Of a stretch of 64,000 nucleotides of DNA, positions 1-10,505 are shown in pieces. This stretch comes from Devosia sp. FJ2-5-3 (GTDB lineage: Bacteria; Pseudomonadota; Alphaproteobacteria; Rhizobiales; Devosiaceae): NCBI RefSeq assembly GCF_029201545.1, contig NZ_CP104007.1:1274501-1338500 (forward strand), read 5' to 3'. A program made the translations under genes and the position numbers. How positions within the stretch are numbered: position 1 is the first letter of the stretch; each line of letters starts with the position of its first letter. The notes beneath the pieces were generated by a model, which made no database searches, was not told the DNA's origin, and saw nothing but the letters and a program-made list of their open reading frames with translations.

Positions 1-420
1 CCGGATGTGGTGATCACCTCGTTCCACGGCATGCCGGTGGAGTATCTGCAGAAGGGCGACCCGTACCACTGCCAGTGTTTCAAGACCACGCGGCTGGTGC
101 GGGAATATCTCGGCTGGCCGAAGGAAAAGCTGATGGTGACCTTCCAGAGCCGGTTCGGGCCGACGGAATGGCTGCAGCCCTATACCGATGTGACCCTGGG
201 CGAGCTGCCCAAGAAGGGCATCAAGAAGGTGGCGATCCTGGCTCCGGCGTTCTCGGCCGACTGTATCGAGACGCTGGAAGAAATCGCCATTGGCGGCAAG
301 GAGACCTTCCTTGAGGCCGGCGGCGAGAACTATGCCTATATTCCCTGCCTCAACGACAGCGTCGAAGGCATGGACATGATCGAGTCCATGGTGCGCCGGG
401 AACTGTCCGGCTGGCTCTAG
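1..420 (+). CDS. hemH: ferrochelatase, C-terminal part (5' end outside window)
   Basis: Ferrochelatase inserts ferrous iron into protoporphyrin IX, the last step of heme synthesis. The frame is open from the first base, so the gene begins upstream; about 139 C-terminal residues are visible. The SFHGMP segment near the start matches the family motif that carries the metal-handling histidine. The later run [12 protein letters not shown] matches the conserved region with the acidic residue of the active site. The protein ends normally at TAG. Only a repeat-bearing spacer follows, so no operon partner is seen downstream. Confidence 0.93.
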   Translation, partial: PDVVITSFHGMPVEYLQKGDPYHCQCFKTTRLVREYLGWPKEKLMVTFQSRFGPTEWLQPYTDVTLGELPKKGIKKVAILAPAFSADCIETLEEIAIGGKETFLEAGGENYAYIPCLNDSVEGMDMIESMVRRELSGWL

Positions 421-450
421 GGCCTAGAAGTTACCGCAAGCGCGACGTGA

Positions 451-558
451 CACCCCCACCCTTGATCCCTCCCCACAAGGGGGACGGAGACGACGGAGCC
501 GAGACGGTTGTGCTAGCGCCTCCCTCCCCTCGATGGGGAGGGAATGAGGGTGGGGTGA
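451..558. repeat. imperfect inverted repeat after hemH
   Basis: The left arm (451-474) and right arm (535-557) are C-rich and G-rich near-complements (CACCCCCACCCTTGATCCC against GGGAATGAGGGTGGGGTG). The spacing is about 60 bp, with smaller palindromes inside. It looks like an intergenic repeat of the same general kind as those at 2.2-3.0 kb. It may also act as a weak terminator between the converging genes, but no clear T-run is present. Confidence 0.6.
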
Positions 559-578
559 TAGCCTAGGATTATCTGCCC

Positions 579-962
579 TTACCACCCCGGCCCGTTGAAG
601 TCGGGCGGGGTGACGTTGACGAGGCCGCGGCCGACGATGTAGCTGCGCAGTACCCAGCCAGTGTCCGGAATATGGCACCACTGGGTGGCGTTGCGGCCGC
701 GGAGGGCGTGGCCGGCATCGCCGAAAAAGCTGCCAAAACGGGAATCGCTGTCGTTCTGCGTGCAGCGGTCGATGGGGATTTCCATGCCATCGGCGACGCG
801 GCCGATAATGGCGTAGCCATCGCCGGGGCCGGAATGAATGGCGATATTGCCGCCGGATACCCGGGCCGTCACTGTCAGCGCCTGGGTGGGCAGGGCGAGG
901 GCGAGGCTCGCGACAAGGCTTGTCACGAGGGCAAGTCCGGTTTTTTTCGCAGGGGCGCGCAT
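579..962 (-). CDS. secreted bacterial SH3 (SH3b) domain protein
   Basis: 127 residues. A signal peptide covers about residues 1-28: a basic start, a hydrophobic stretch, then an Ala-x-Ala type end at PTQA. The mature part is one SH3b-like domain (TARVSGGNIAIHSGPGDGYAIIGRV), a fold that often binds cell-wall peptides. Two cysteines (in DRCTQN and TQWCHIP) could form a periplasmic disulfide. It converges on hemH. Three larger SH3 proteins lie at 18.5-20.6 kb. The substrate is unknown. Confidence 0.75.
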   Translation of the reverse strand: MRAPAKKTGLALVTSLVASLALALPTQALTVTARVSGGNIAIHSGPGDGYAIIGRVADGMEIPIDRCTQNDSDSRFGSFFGDAGHALRGRNATQWCHIPDTGWVLRSYIVGRGLVNVTPPDFNGPGW

Positions 963-1416
963 TTTGTTCGGCTCCTCAGGGGGCTTCGGGAGTCAATGCG
1001 CCAAAGCCGGCAGCGTTGCAAGCTTGGGGCAGGCGTGCCAAAGCGCCGCCCGGCTCGGAGGGAGCGTCGCGGGTGCAGGGTCGCGATGCCCTAGGGCACG
1101 CGGTGAAAAGCGGCTTTCGCCCCGAATTGAAAAAGAGTGAAAGAGGCGAAAGCCGCTTTCCACGACCGGTTTTTTGGGCGCATGTCTTGAGCGGCCCCCT
1201 TGCGGGTGGTGCTGGGAACTGCGTCGAGGCATGACCCCGAAAGGCAGAACCGGCGCCGGCCGGTGGTCGACATCCACGCCCCCGCCCAGGCGACCCCGTG
1301 CGGCCCGTCTCCCCGCCCGACGCTTCGTCGGCGCCGCGTGTTGTCGGCGGGAACGGGCGGATGATGGCATGGAACATTGAGGACGGGGATAAGTGGGATT
1401 CTTTTGCACCCTCGAT

Positions 1417-1495
1417 GTCATTCCCGCGGAAGCGGGAACCTCTGTTGTACTGTGGAGGAAGGGGAAACGGAGGTCCCCGCGTGCGCGGGGATGAC
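1417..1495. repeat. dispersed palindrome, copy 1
   Basis: Begins GTCATTCCCGCGGAAGCGGG and ends with the reverse-complement type GCGCGGGGATGAC. It is a long imperfect hairpin with two nested GC-rich stems. A second copy with the same ends is at 1626-1700. Such elements are common between genes in Alphaproteobacteria. Confidence 0.75.
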
Positions 1496-1625
1496 ATAGT
1501 GGTTGGGGCGGGCGGCGATGACGAATGGTGGGGTGGGAAAGGCCCCTCACCCCAACCCTCTCCCCGGAGGGGCGAGGGGGCGCAGGAGCGGAGGGGCTTG
1601 GGGAGGAGCTGTTAACCCCCGCGGT

Positions 1626-1700
1626 GTCATTCCCGCGAAAGCGGGAACCCCTGTTGGGTCGCCCCAAGGAAACTGGGGTCCCCGCTTTCGCGGGGATGAC
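1626..1700. repeat. dispersed palindrome, copy 2
   Basis: Begins GTCATTCCCGCGAAAGCGGG and ends CCGCTTTCGCGGGGATGAC. The ends are close to copy 1 at 1417-1495 while the middle differs, which suggests mobile or recombining ends with a free centre. Confidence 0.75.
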
Positions 1701-1726
1701 AGGGTGAGGGGGCGAGCAAGAAGGGG

Positions 1727-2086
1727 CTAAAAATCCTCCTCGATCACGAACCCATCCTCGCGCTCGGAAAATTCGGAGGAATGGAGTTTTCGGAACTGGC
1801 CGAGCGCCAGCCTGGATTCGTGCAGGAGGGCGATCAGACAGGCGCGATCGAGCGGCGGCGCGGGGAATTTTTCGAGCGCCCGCCCAAAGTTTTCGCGCGA
1901 CAGGAAGCGGTAGAGCTTTGTCCGGTGCTGGCGCACCAGCTCGACCAGCAGGCCGGACGGCGGCGTCTGCCGCGGCAATTCATCGAGCTCGAAGACAAAT
2001 TCCTCCAGCTCGGTTTGAAGGCGTTGCCACACGATGACCTGACGGAGAGCGATCGGGCTGAGTTTCGGCGGATCGGGTGGTCGCAT
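1727..2086 (-). CDS. hypothetical protein, 119 aa
   Basis: I do not recognise a family. The protein is soluble, rich in Leu, Glu and Arg, and looks mostly helical (repeated LEEFVFELDELP and LVELVRQHRTKLYRFL patterns), with an acidic tail. It starts at ATG 2086 with only a weak purine stretch upstream. A longer frame on the other strand runs into repeat DNA and has no credible start, so this strand is preferred. It could still be spurious. Confidence 0.5.
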   Translation of the reverse strand: MRPPDPPKLSPIALRQVIVWQRLQTELEEFVFELDELPRQTPPSGLLVELVRQHRTKLYRFLSRENFGRALEKFPAPPLDRACLIALLHESRLALGQFRKLHSSEFSEREDGFVIEEDF

Positions 2087-2180
2087 TTAGTGGGTGGTCC
2101 CTGGCTGATGATTTTTCGTGCAGCCAGTGTGGGGCAGGGCAGAGGGGCGGGGATTAGTTTTGGTTTTGGGTGTTGGGGCC

Positions 2181-2294
2181 GACCCCCACCTAGCCTCCCC
2201 CTTGCCAGGGGGAGGGACCGATCGGGTTTGTGGCGCGATCTGTGGGGCCCCTTCTTCCCCTCCCCCTCGTCCAGGGGGAGGCCGGGTGGGGGTG
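2181..2294. repeat. tandem intergenic repeat, unit A
   Basis: First of three units with the order: GACCCCCACCTAGCCTCCC, a CTTGCCAGGGGGAGG stem, a conserved core (TCGGGTTTGTGGCGCGATCT), then a second hairpin ending AGGCCGGGTGGGGGTG. About 27 bp separate it from unit B. Confidence 0.85.
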
Positions 2295-2320
2295 TTATGT
2301 TTGTCTGGCTTGCGTCAGTC

Positions 2321-2435
2321 GCCCCCCACCTAACCTCCCCCTTGCCAGGGGGAGGGACGGATCGGGTTTGTGGCGCGATCTGGGAGAGCCCCTTTCTTCT
2401 CCTCCCCCTCCCTCAGGGGGAGGCCGGGTGGGGGT
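2321..2435. repeat. tandem intergenic repeat, unit B
   Basis: Near copy of unit A, with the same two hairpins and the same TCGGGTTTGTGGCGCGATCT core. It follows the spacer ending CGTCAGTCG and lies just upstream of the DUF559 gene. Confidence 0.85.
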
Positions 2436-2482
2436 CTTCTCACCATCCCCACACCTGCTACTCTCCCCTTTGAGGGAACACC

Positions 2483-2833
2483 ATGAAAGACCGGACCGCC
2501 TTTGCCCGCGCCCTGCGCCGGGAGCAGACGCCCGCCGAGCGCGCCTTCTGGGCGCTGCTCCATCCCTGGCGCGAGCGCGGCATGCACTGGCGGCGGCAGG
2601 CGCCGATCGGTCCCTATGTCGTGGATTTTTGCTGCAAGAGCCGGAAACTCGTCGTCGAGATAGATGGCGACAGCCATTTTCCCGACGCGGGGATTTCACG
2701 TGACGCGGTTCGCACGGATTTTCTGCGCCAGCGCGGTTTTACGGTGCTGCGCTTCACCAATGTCGATGTGCTGGAAAGCGACGAGGGTGTTTTTGAGATT
2801 TTGCGTGGCGTGCTCGGCGAGCCCGACGCCTAA
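2483..2833 (+). CDS. DUF559 (Vsr-like) endonuclease-fold protein
   Basis: 116 residues. DUF559 proteins share the fold of very-short-patch repair endonucleases; the substrate is not known. Seen here: an N-terminal TPAERAFWALL helix, then VVDFCCKSRKLVVEIDGDSH, which holds the Asp/Glu/His residues expected of a PD-(D/E)xK-like centre, then a FLRQRGFTVLRF strand-turn. It starts at ATG 2483 after GAGGGAA. Repeat units A/B lie on the left and C/D on the right, so the gene is embedded in the repeat array. A role as a repeat-associated nuclease is speculative. Confidence 0.85.
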   Translation: MKDRTAFARALRREQTPAERAFWALLHPWRERGMHWRRQAPIGPYVVDFCCKSRKLVVEIDGDSHFPDAGISRDAVRTDFLRQRGFTVLRFTNVDVLESDEGVFEILRGVLGEPDA

Positions 2834-2850
2834 GCCCGAGAGCCGCAATC

Positions 2851-2890
2851 TTCCCCTCCCCCTTCTTCAGGGGGAGGCCGGGTGGGGGTG
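2851..2890. repeat. tandem intergenic repeat, partial unit D
   Basis: Only the right half of the unit is present (CTCCCCCTTCTTCAGGGGGAGG hairpin type, then GCCGGGTGGGGGTG). The same type of spacer ending CGTCAGTCG leads into unit C. Confidence 0.75.
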
Positions 2891-2917
2891 TTTTGCTTCT
2901 CTCGATCTTCGTCAGTC

Positions 2918-3029
2918 GACCCCCACCTAACCTCCCCCTTGCCAGGGGGAGGGACGCATCGCGTTTGTGTCGCGATCTGCGGGAGCCCCGATCTTCTCCT
3001 CCCGCTCCTACAGGGGGAGGCCTGCTGGC
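2918..3029. repeat. tandem intergenic repeat, unit C (right end degraded)
   Basis: Starts GACCCCCACCTAACCTCCC like the other units. The core has drifted (TCGCGTTTGTGTCGCGATCT), and the right end breaks down after CAGGGGGAGG where AT-rich DNA begins. This marks the left boundary of the 3.0-4.8 kb island. Confidence 0.75.
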
Positions 3030-3199
3030 GGCAGACCTCGGCTGGCAGTAACTCGATAAGAATCTATATGACCGCGACGAGGTTATTGCTTTAGCTGCGG
3101 AAGATTTTCTATCATTCTCTAACAAAGAAGCTGGCACTCTGAAGGGCCATAAGGTGCAATTAAAATAGACTCAAGAATACATCTTAAATATATTATATT

Positions 3200-3853
3200 G
3201 TGAGAATAGATCGAAAATCGGTGTGCGAACTACTGGGGTTGACTGTGGCTAAATATTTCTACGTTTGCATGTATAAAAACGCGTCGAATCCGGGAAAATA
3301 CTCGGCTCATGCCATTTCTAGTGATGGCGAATTTATGGATAGCGTGGATGAGCAAAGAGAAAAAACGGAACAAATAAAAGAGGCTTCGGAAAAAAAGGTT
3401 TCTTCTGAGTTCTCTAGTTTTCGGGAGGTGTTCAGTGATTTTTCTAGCTCGATGATGGGATATCTGGAAATGCTTCCATTGGTTGCCGCAATCGGGAACT
3501 CCATCTCGAACTCTGTTTCAAATGGAGCTGTTAAGTCGTTCGTTTCTCGACATGGAGATCTGCACGAAAATAACGAATATAAGGAGGTTTACAGGATCCA
3601 TTCTGGTCACTTTCCAACGTATAGCAATATAAATAGCAAAAGAGGTAACGCTGTTCGTCTGGGTAAGAAAGTCCCTCCAATGCTTTTGCTTGGCGTTGTT
3701 AGTAGCTTCGAATACCATTTTTCAACGTTATTGAAATGTATCCTGAGTAATAGGCCAGAAATATTGAACTCCAAGGCTATTGAGTTGACCTTGGAAGGGA
3801 TATCCTCGTTTGGCGATATTGAATCGATAAAGTCATATTACATCTCTCAGTAG
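3200..3853 (+). CDS. HEPN-like protein, N-terminal fragment before in-frame TAG
   Basis: 217 codons from the GTG at 3200. A better start may be GTG 3245, which has GGGG six bases upstream and gives VAKYFYVCMYKN. No close family is recognised for this half; it has a charged region (EQREKTEQIKEASEKK) and a helical segment (LLLGVVSSFEYHFSTLLKC). It stops at TAG 3851-3853, and the next open stretch continues in the same frame with no gap. The two together would form one protein of about 506 residues. Base composition is far more AT-rich than the rest of the window, which suggests transfer. Confidence 0.6.
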   Translation: MRIDRKSVCELLGLTVAKYFYVCMYKNASNPGKYSAHAISSDGEFMDSVDEQREKTEQIKEASEKKVSSEFSSFREVFSDFSSSMMGYLEMLPLVAAIGNSISNSVSNGAVKSFVSRHGDLHENNEYKEVYRIHSGHFPTYSNINSKRGNAVRLGKKVPPMLLLGVVSSFEYHFSTLLKCILSNRPEILNSKAIELTLEGISSFGDIESIKSYYISQ

Positions 3854-4720
3854 GTGGAAGGGGTTATGCGGGACAGTTTTTCTAAACAAGTCTCAGTTTT
3901 TGAAGGTTATCTGGGAATAAAAAAGGGCATAAGCGGTCAGTATAAGAAGTGGGATGACTTGGTTGAGGTATTTGAGCGCCGGAATTTATTTGCGCACGCT
4001 GACGGTGTAGTTAATGGGATATATTTGAACAATGTAGAGAATTCGGATAAAAATATCGGAGACAGGTTGTCTGTTGGTTCTAAGTACTTCTCTCGATCTA
4101 TAATAAATATGTATGATTTTGGTGCAAAGCTTGTTTTTGTAGCTTGGAGGCGGCAGTGCCCAGATGACCTGGAGCAAATAGACCAAATTCTTGGCGAGTT
4201 TTGCTATGATTTGGTTGAAGCTCGACAGTATGAGCTAGCAGAGCAATTGCTCCTATTCTCCATGATGGAGGCGAAGCCGATTAAGATGGATCGGCAGATG
4301 ATGAATGTGGTCAATCTTGGAAACTGCTACCGACTTCAGGGAGACGAAAAAAAGTCTAAAGAGGTTCTAGACTCGGTTGATTGGAGCGCGGCCCGAGATG
4401 AATTTCAGATTTGTGTGAGTGCGATCAAGGGGGATGTGCTTCATGTGACAAGCCTTATGCCTCGAATATCAGAAGATACTATAAGCGCGCACAACTACGA
4501 AAGTTGGCCGGCGTTTTACAGGGTACGAGAAGATGAGCGCTTCGCGAAATCTTTCGAGGAGGTATTTGGCCGTCCATTCAGTCCTGCAGCGGAGGACCGT
4601 CACAGCTTTATGCAACTTATGAGTCTGGTGCATGAAGACGAAGAACGCGCGCAGTTAGGGATTGGTGAGGTGGCTTTGCCTGTCGAAGACAGTAAAAGCC
4701 AAAACTCTACGCTGAATTAG
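3854..4720 (+). CDS. HEPN-like protein, C-terminal fragment after in-frame TAG
   Basis: 288 codons in the same frame as the preceding fragment, opening directly after its TAG. It could restart at GTG 3854 or ATG 3866. The segment FERRNLFAHADGVVNGIYL has the Arg-x4-His signature of HEPN domains, many of which are RNases in toxin or abortive-infection systems. The C-terminal half is helical with a TPR-like stretch (VNLGNCYRLQGDEKKSKEVL) and ends in a WPAFYRVREDERFAKSFEEVFG segment. The HEPN assignment rests on the motif only. As an unbroken gene it would be a candidate defence protein; as it stands it is probably a pseudogene. Confidence 0.6.
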   Translation: MEGVMRDSFSKQVSVFEGYLGIKKGISGQYKKWDDLVEVFERRNLFAHADGVVNGIYLNNVENSDKNIGDRLSVGSKYFSRSIINMYDFGAKLVFVAWRRQCPDDLEQIDQILGEFCYDLVEARQYELAEQLLLFSMMEAKPIKMDRQMMNVVNLGNCYRLQGDEKKSKEVLDSVDWSAARDEFQICVSAIKGDVLHVTSLMPRISEDTISAHNYESWPAFYRVREDERFAKSFEEVFGRPFSPAAEDRHSFMQLMSLVHEDEERAQLGIGEVALPVEDSKSQNSTLN

Positions 4721-4909
4721 GTTGCGACAGGATCGGCATATCGGCAGTCGCTGTCGTCGAGATAAGTTGGACCGCTTGTACGTAACTATGAGCTCTTTCA
4801 CCTGAAATGCTTAATTAGAGCGTTTCGGCACTCATGGCAGATTTTTTGGTCGGGTGAGGGACTCCCACCCGGCGCTGCGCGCAGACCTCTCCCCGGCGGG
4901 GAGAGGTGA

Positions 4910-7546
<2,637 letters not shown>

Positions 7547-7822
7547 GGCGCGCTCGCGATCAGCAGAAGGGGGACAGTGGAACCCATAGATGGGTGCTCT
7601 GTCACGCTATGTCAGCAGGGTAGTGGTTCACGGTTTGTAGCATTTTTGCGCGCGGCGGGGAAAGGGGTCGGTCGGTTCTTAGGGAGTGGCCGAGATATGC
7701 ACACGTCAGACGATTGCCGGCCTCGGGCCGTTCGTCGACCTTCCTCGTCATCACCATCTCGTCTTGGAAAGGCTCCGCTATCCAGGCCTTGCCCTCCTTC
7801 CCTGGAGCCGTATGCTCAACAC

Positions 7823-8383
7823 ATGCGCATTCTCAGACCCATGATCACAACTCTCGTTCTGTTGCTGGCAGTGACATCTCCCCGACTGGCAGAACACTCC
7901 ATCTGGACGCTGGGTCAAACTGAACAGCTCGACGGTCTCTTCGACCAGCTCGCCATCGCCGAGGATGAGGCAAGTGCACGAGAACTGGCCAACGAAATTT
8001 GGACTATGTGGACGCAGCCGCCGAATGAGGCCATCGCTGAGCGTATGTCGGAGATCATCCAGAATTCCGGTCTGGCTGGCCCATTCTCCCGGATGCCAGT
8101 CATCGAAAGCTTGATCATGGACTATCCGGACTACCCCGAAGGCTGGAACTTGCGAGCCACAGCCAGGTTTTTCGGCGGCGATAATGCGGGAGCTCTATCG
8201 GATATCGAGGAAGTCCTCAAACGCGAACCCAGACATTTTGGCGCCTTGGCCGGCAGGGCAGTAATTCTTCAGGCGCAGGGCAAGGGGGCAGAGGCATTGG
8301 CCGCCATGCGGGAAGCCCTTGCGATCCACCCATTTCTGCCGGAGCGGCAGCTCTTTCCAGAAACCGCCACCTCGAGCCCATAG
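7823..8383 (+). CDS. secreted TPR-repeat protein
   Basis: 186 residues from ATG 7823. The open frame extends much further upstream, but that part is antisense to uvrB. The N-terminus has a signal-like hydrophobic stretch (MITTLVLLLAVTSPRLA). The C-terminal half holds two TPR-like helix pairs (PEGWNLRATARFFGGDNAGAL and HFGALAGRAVILQAQGKGAEAL). Similar small periplasmic TPR proteins are common in Hyphomicrobiales; partners are unknown. Confidence 0.75.
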   Translation: MRILRPMITTLVLLLAVTSPRLAEHSIWTLGQTEQLDGLFDQLAIAEDEASARELANEIWTMWTQPPNEAIAERMSEIIQNSGLAGPFSRMPVIESLIMDYPDYPEGWNLRATARFFGGDNAGALSDIEEVLKREPRHFGALAGRAVILQAQGKGAEALAAMREALAIHPFLPERQLFPETATSSP

Positions 8384-8564
8384 GGACGAGCCTTAAAGCC
8401 TGAGAAGCTCCGTATTCCAGACGCGCCTTCTGGAAAACCTCCGAAACCGGCATGGCGGGAAAGCATTCGTCCCCCCGACGGAGTTGGGGTGGTTACCCGT
8501 CGGTCCGCTTTCGGGAAAACGGTTTAAGAAGCAGACGTGAACCCTGCCTTCGGTGAGGTTTGCT

Positions 8565-9212
8565 TCACATACTCGACGAGGGTGATTTCGTCAGGTTGCC
8601 AGGTCGCCAGGGCTCATCGACGTGCGTAAGCCAAACCGCTTCGGGATTTAAGGACAGCACGCGGAATTGACCTTCGGAAGTCGGCTCATCCAACTCACCA
8701 AACCAAACCGCAACGTCGCCGCCGATCACGATCGGTCGTCCACCTGTTTCGATGACAACGACCTGCATGCCGTCCGAATGCCCTGGAGCAGGAACCAGGC
8801 GAATGCCAGGCAGAAGTAGATGCTCGCCGTTGACGGGCACATACTTGACGCCTGGTGAATCGACCCACTCACGAATGGTGTAGTCGTCCGTGTTGAGTGC
8901 GTCGTCCAGTTCGCGCTGCTGCACATATATCGGCCTGCCGGCGAAGCGATGATTGTTGCCACAGTGATCGAAGTGCAGGTGCGTGTTGACGACTATGTCG
9001 ATGCCGGCGAAGTCAAAGTTCAGTTCACTCAACGGGTAGAGACGAGGCTCCATATCTGCTGCGGCCGGATGCAGTTCTCGAATGCCCGTATCGACAAGGA
9101 TATTTGCGTCCGGATGCGCGATAACATGCACATTTACAGGGATGCGATGACCGTCGACGAGCAGATCAGCGACTGTGTAGCGCTTGATGGGTACAGAGAA
9201 GCCGGACTTCAT
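8565..9212 (-). CDS. metallo-beta-lactamase-fold hydrolase, AHL-lactonase-like
   Basis: 215 residues. HLHFDHCGNN is the HxHxDH zinc motif. PGHSDG and IGGD supply further zinc ligands, and a late His in WLTHVDEP closes the site. The order and DTGI start resemble the N-acyl homoserine lactonase (AttM/AiiA-like) group, which opens the lactone ring of quorum signals. Substrate cannot be fixed from sequence. Its start overlaps the stop of the upstream DoxX gene by 4 bp (ATGA), so the two are probably co-transcribed. Confidence 0.82.
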   Translation of the reverse strand: MKSGFSVPIKRYTVADLLVDGHRIPVNVHVIAHPDANILVDTGIRELHPAAADMEPRLYPLSELNFDFAGIDIVVNTHLHFDHCGNNHRFAGRPIYVQQRELDDALNTDDYTIREWVDSPGVKYVPVNGEHLLLPGIRLVPAPGHSDGMQVVVIETGGRPIVIGGDVAVWFGELDEPTSEGQFRVLSLNPEAVWLTHVDEPWRPGNLTKSPSSSM

Positions 9213-9634
9213 CCCTGCACCTGCTTCAAAATTTTAGGTGACTTGCCGAAAGCAAATAGAGGGACATTTGGAGACGCAACCTTGCGCCCCGCGTTCTGGG
9301 TCAGGAAAGAAACCGCCAGCAGGGCTAGGGCAAGAAGCGCTGGAACGAACCCCATGTCGACAACGCTCAAATGGGCCGAAATAGCCAGAAGGAGGTGAAA
9401 GAGCATACCAGCGTAAGCCAGATCGCTGAGCTGCACTGAAAAGCGTGTCAGGATCGTTAGGGGCGCGGCAATCTTGGCTACGATCAACACACTGACCAAA
9501 TAGGCCGGATAACCGAAATACCCAAACCCCTCTTCAACTAGCGGCCGCTGCAGAATGTACATGATCGCACCCGATCCATAGATCATGCACAGCAAAACGG
9601 TGCTGATCCAGTACGCAACTTTGCTTTTGTTCAT
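9209..9634 (-). CDS. DoxX-like membrane protein
   Basis: About 141 residues from ATG 9634 (MNKSKVAYW), chosen because AGGGGA lies about 10 bases upstream; seven more codons are open upstream. Four hydrophobic helices are visible, including IVAKIAAPLTILTR and YAGMLFHLLLAISAHL, the pattern of the DoxX_2 group. These are small inner-membrane proteins with poorly known roles in redox or quinone handling. It overlaps the following hydrolase gene by 4 bp. Confidence 0.7.
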   Translation of the reverse strand: MNKSKVAYWISTVLLCMIYGSGAIMYILQRPLVEEGFGYFGYPAYLVSVLIVAKIAAPLTILTRFSVQLSDLAYAGMLFHLLLAISAHLSVVDMGFVPALLALALLAVSFLTQNAGRKVASPNVPLFAFGKSPKILKQVQG

Positions 9635-9850
9635 GGCGTCAAGTTCCCCTGTCATTTGCCTTTATCGGCGCGTGGGTATGTGTGCAGGTGCACGACCGCC
9701 TGCATGGAAGTTCATTGATTATTGTATTGGTCGGCCGCCCAAGCTCGCCGATTGAGGCAACATCAGGCACGACAATTCTTGCACTGGTGCATGCTCGCAC
9801 TCTTCGGCAGTCAAAGTTGCCCGGCGAGAATCCGCTGGGTGGTCCCGCAC

Positions 9851-10384
9851 TCAGACTGGGGTGTAACTGAGCCTCAATACATTGTCGTCGATTTGCTCAT
9901 AGCTGGCTAAACGCAATGGCGGGCGCGCTTCTGCGAAGAAGGGGGTGCCGTGGCCGAGAACCTCCGGATGCAGATAGATGCGGTATTCGTCGATAAGGCC
10001 AAGTTGGGTCAGGGTACGCGCCAACTTGGGACCACCAATTTCGATCTCACCTTCGATCTCGGTCTTTAGCCGGCGTACTTCTGTTTCGAGGTCGCCGCGC
10101 AACAGTGTTGCATTGGGTCCGACCGCCTGCAGTGTGCTCGACACAATCCATTTTGGCGACTTGCGCCACGCCGCTGCAAATGCGCGGTGATCCGCGTCCC
10201 AGCCTTGCTGGTCTTCATCCCAATAGGTCATCAGCCCATAAAGAGTTCGGCCATAGAGGCTACCGGCAAGAGCATCTGTTTGCTCGACGAAATGACGGAA
10301 CAGCTTGGGACTGGGTGATCCTACCCTTGTGTGGTCGACATAGCCATCTAGCGACTGGTTCATTCCGAAGAAAAGCTTGGCCAT
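9851..10384 (-). CDS. dihydrofolate reductase family (RibD C-terminal-like) protein
   Basis: 177 residues. The start MAKLFFGMNQSLDGYVD and the internal GRTLYGLMTYW and IEIGGPKLARTL segments are typical of the RibD_C/DHFR-like group, which binds NADPH. True substrates of these stand-alone members are mostly unknown. It is transcribed away from an HxlR-type regulator, a pairing often seen for this family, so it is probably the regulator's target. Confidence 0.85.
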   Translation of the reverse strand: MAKLFFGMNQSLDGYVDHTRVGSPSPKLFRHFVEQTDALAGSLYGRTLYGLMTYWDEDQQGWDADHRAFAAAWRKSPKWIVSSTLQAVGPNATLLRGDLETEVRRLKTEIEGEIEIGGPKLARTLTQLGLIDEYRIYLHPEVLGHGTPFFAEARPPLRLASYEQIDDNVLRLSYTPV

Positions 10385-10464
10385 TCCCTACCATCCGTTA
10401 GCGACACAATTTCCGTGACACTGAGTTCAGTTCTTCCAAGGACTATGGTAGCAGTCGACGCGAT

Positions 10465-10486
10465 GCAAAAACCACCTCTTTTTTGC
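10465..10486. promoter_or_regulatory. palindrome between reductase and HxlR genes
   Basis: Inverted repeat GCAAAAA at 10465-10471 against TTTTTGC at 10480-10486 with an 8-bp centre, about 20 bp before the HxlR start and within the divergent spacer. It is a plausible operator for the regulator. This is inference from position and symmetry only. Confidence 0.45.
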
Positions 10487-10505
10487 AACCAGTTTGGAGA
10501 GCCCA

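Larger units (their letters stand above)
963..1726. other. 764-bp gene-free spacer with several palindromes
   Basis: No convincing gene lies here; the open frames are shadows on GC-rich DNA. The spacer holds a perfect 15-bp inverted repeat (1107-1121 against 1145-1159, AAAGCGGCTTTCGCC arm) and the two dispersed palindromes listed separately. It also holds a C/G-rich stretch near 1540-1620 of the kind seen in other intergenic repeats in this window. Confidence 0.6.

Noticed and set aside
1781..2473. 230-codon plus-strand frame over the 119-aa gene and repeats A/B
   Set aside because: Its second half is translated repeat DNA (SLPLARGRDRSGL repeated), so it is not a real protein.
2181..3029. 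Possible CRISPR array
   Set aside because: Units are about 140 bp, few, and contain internal hairpins; spacers are not of uniform unique type and no cas genes are present.
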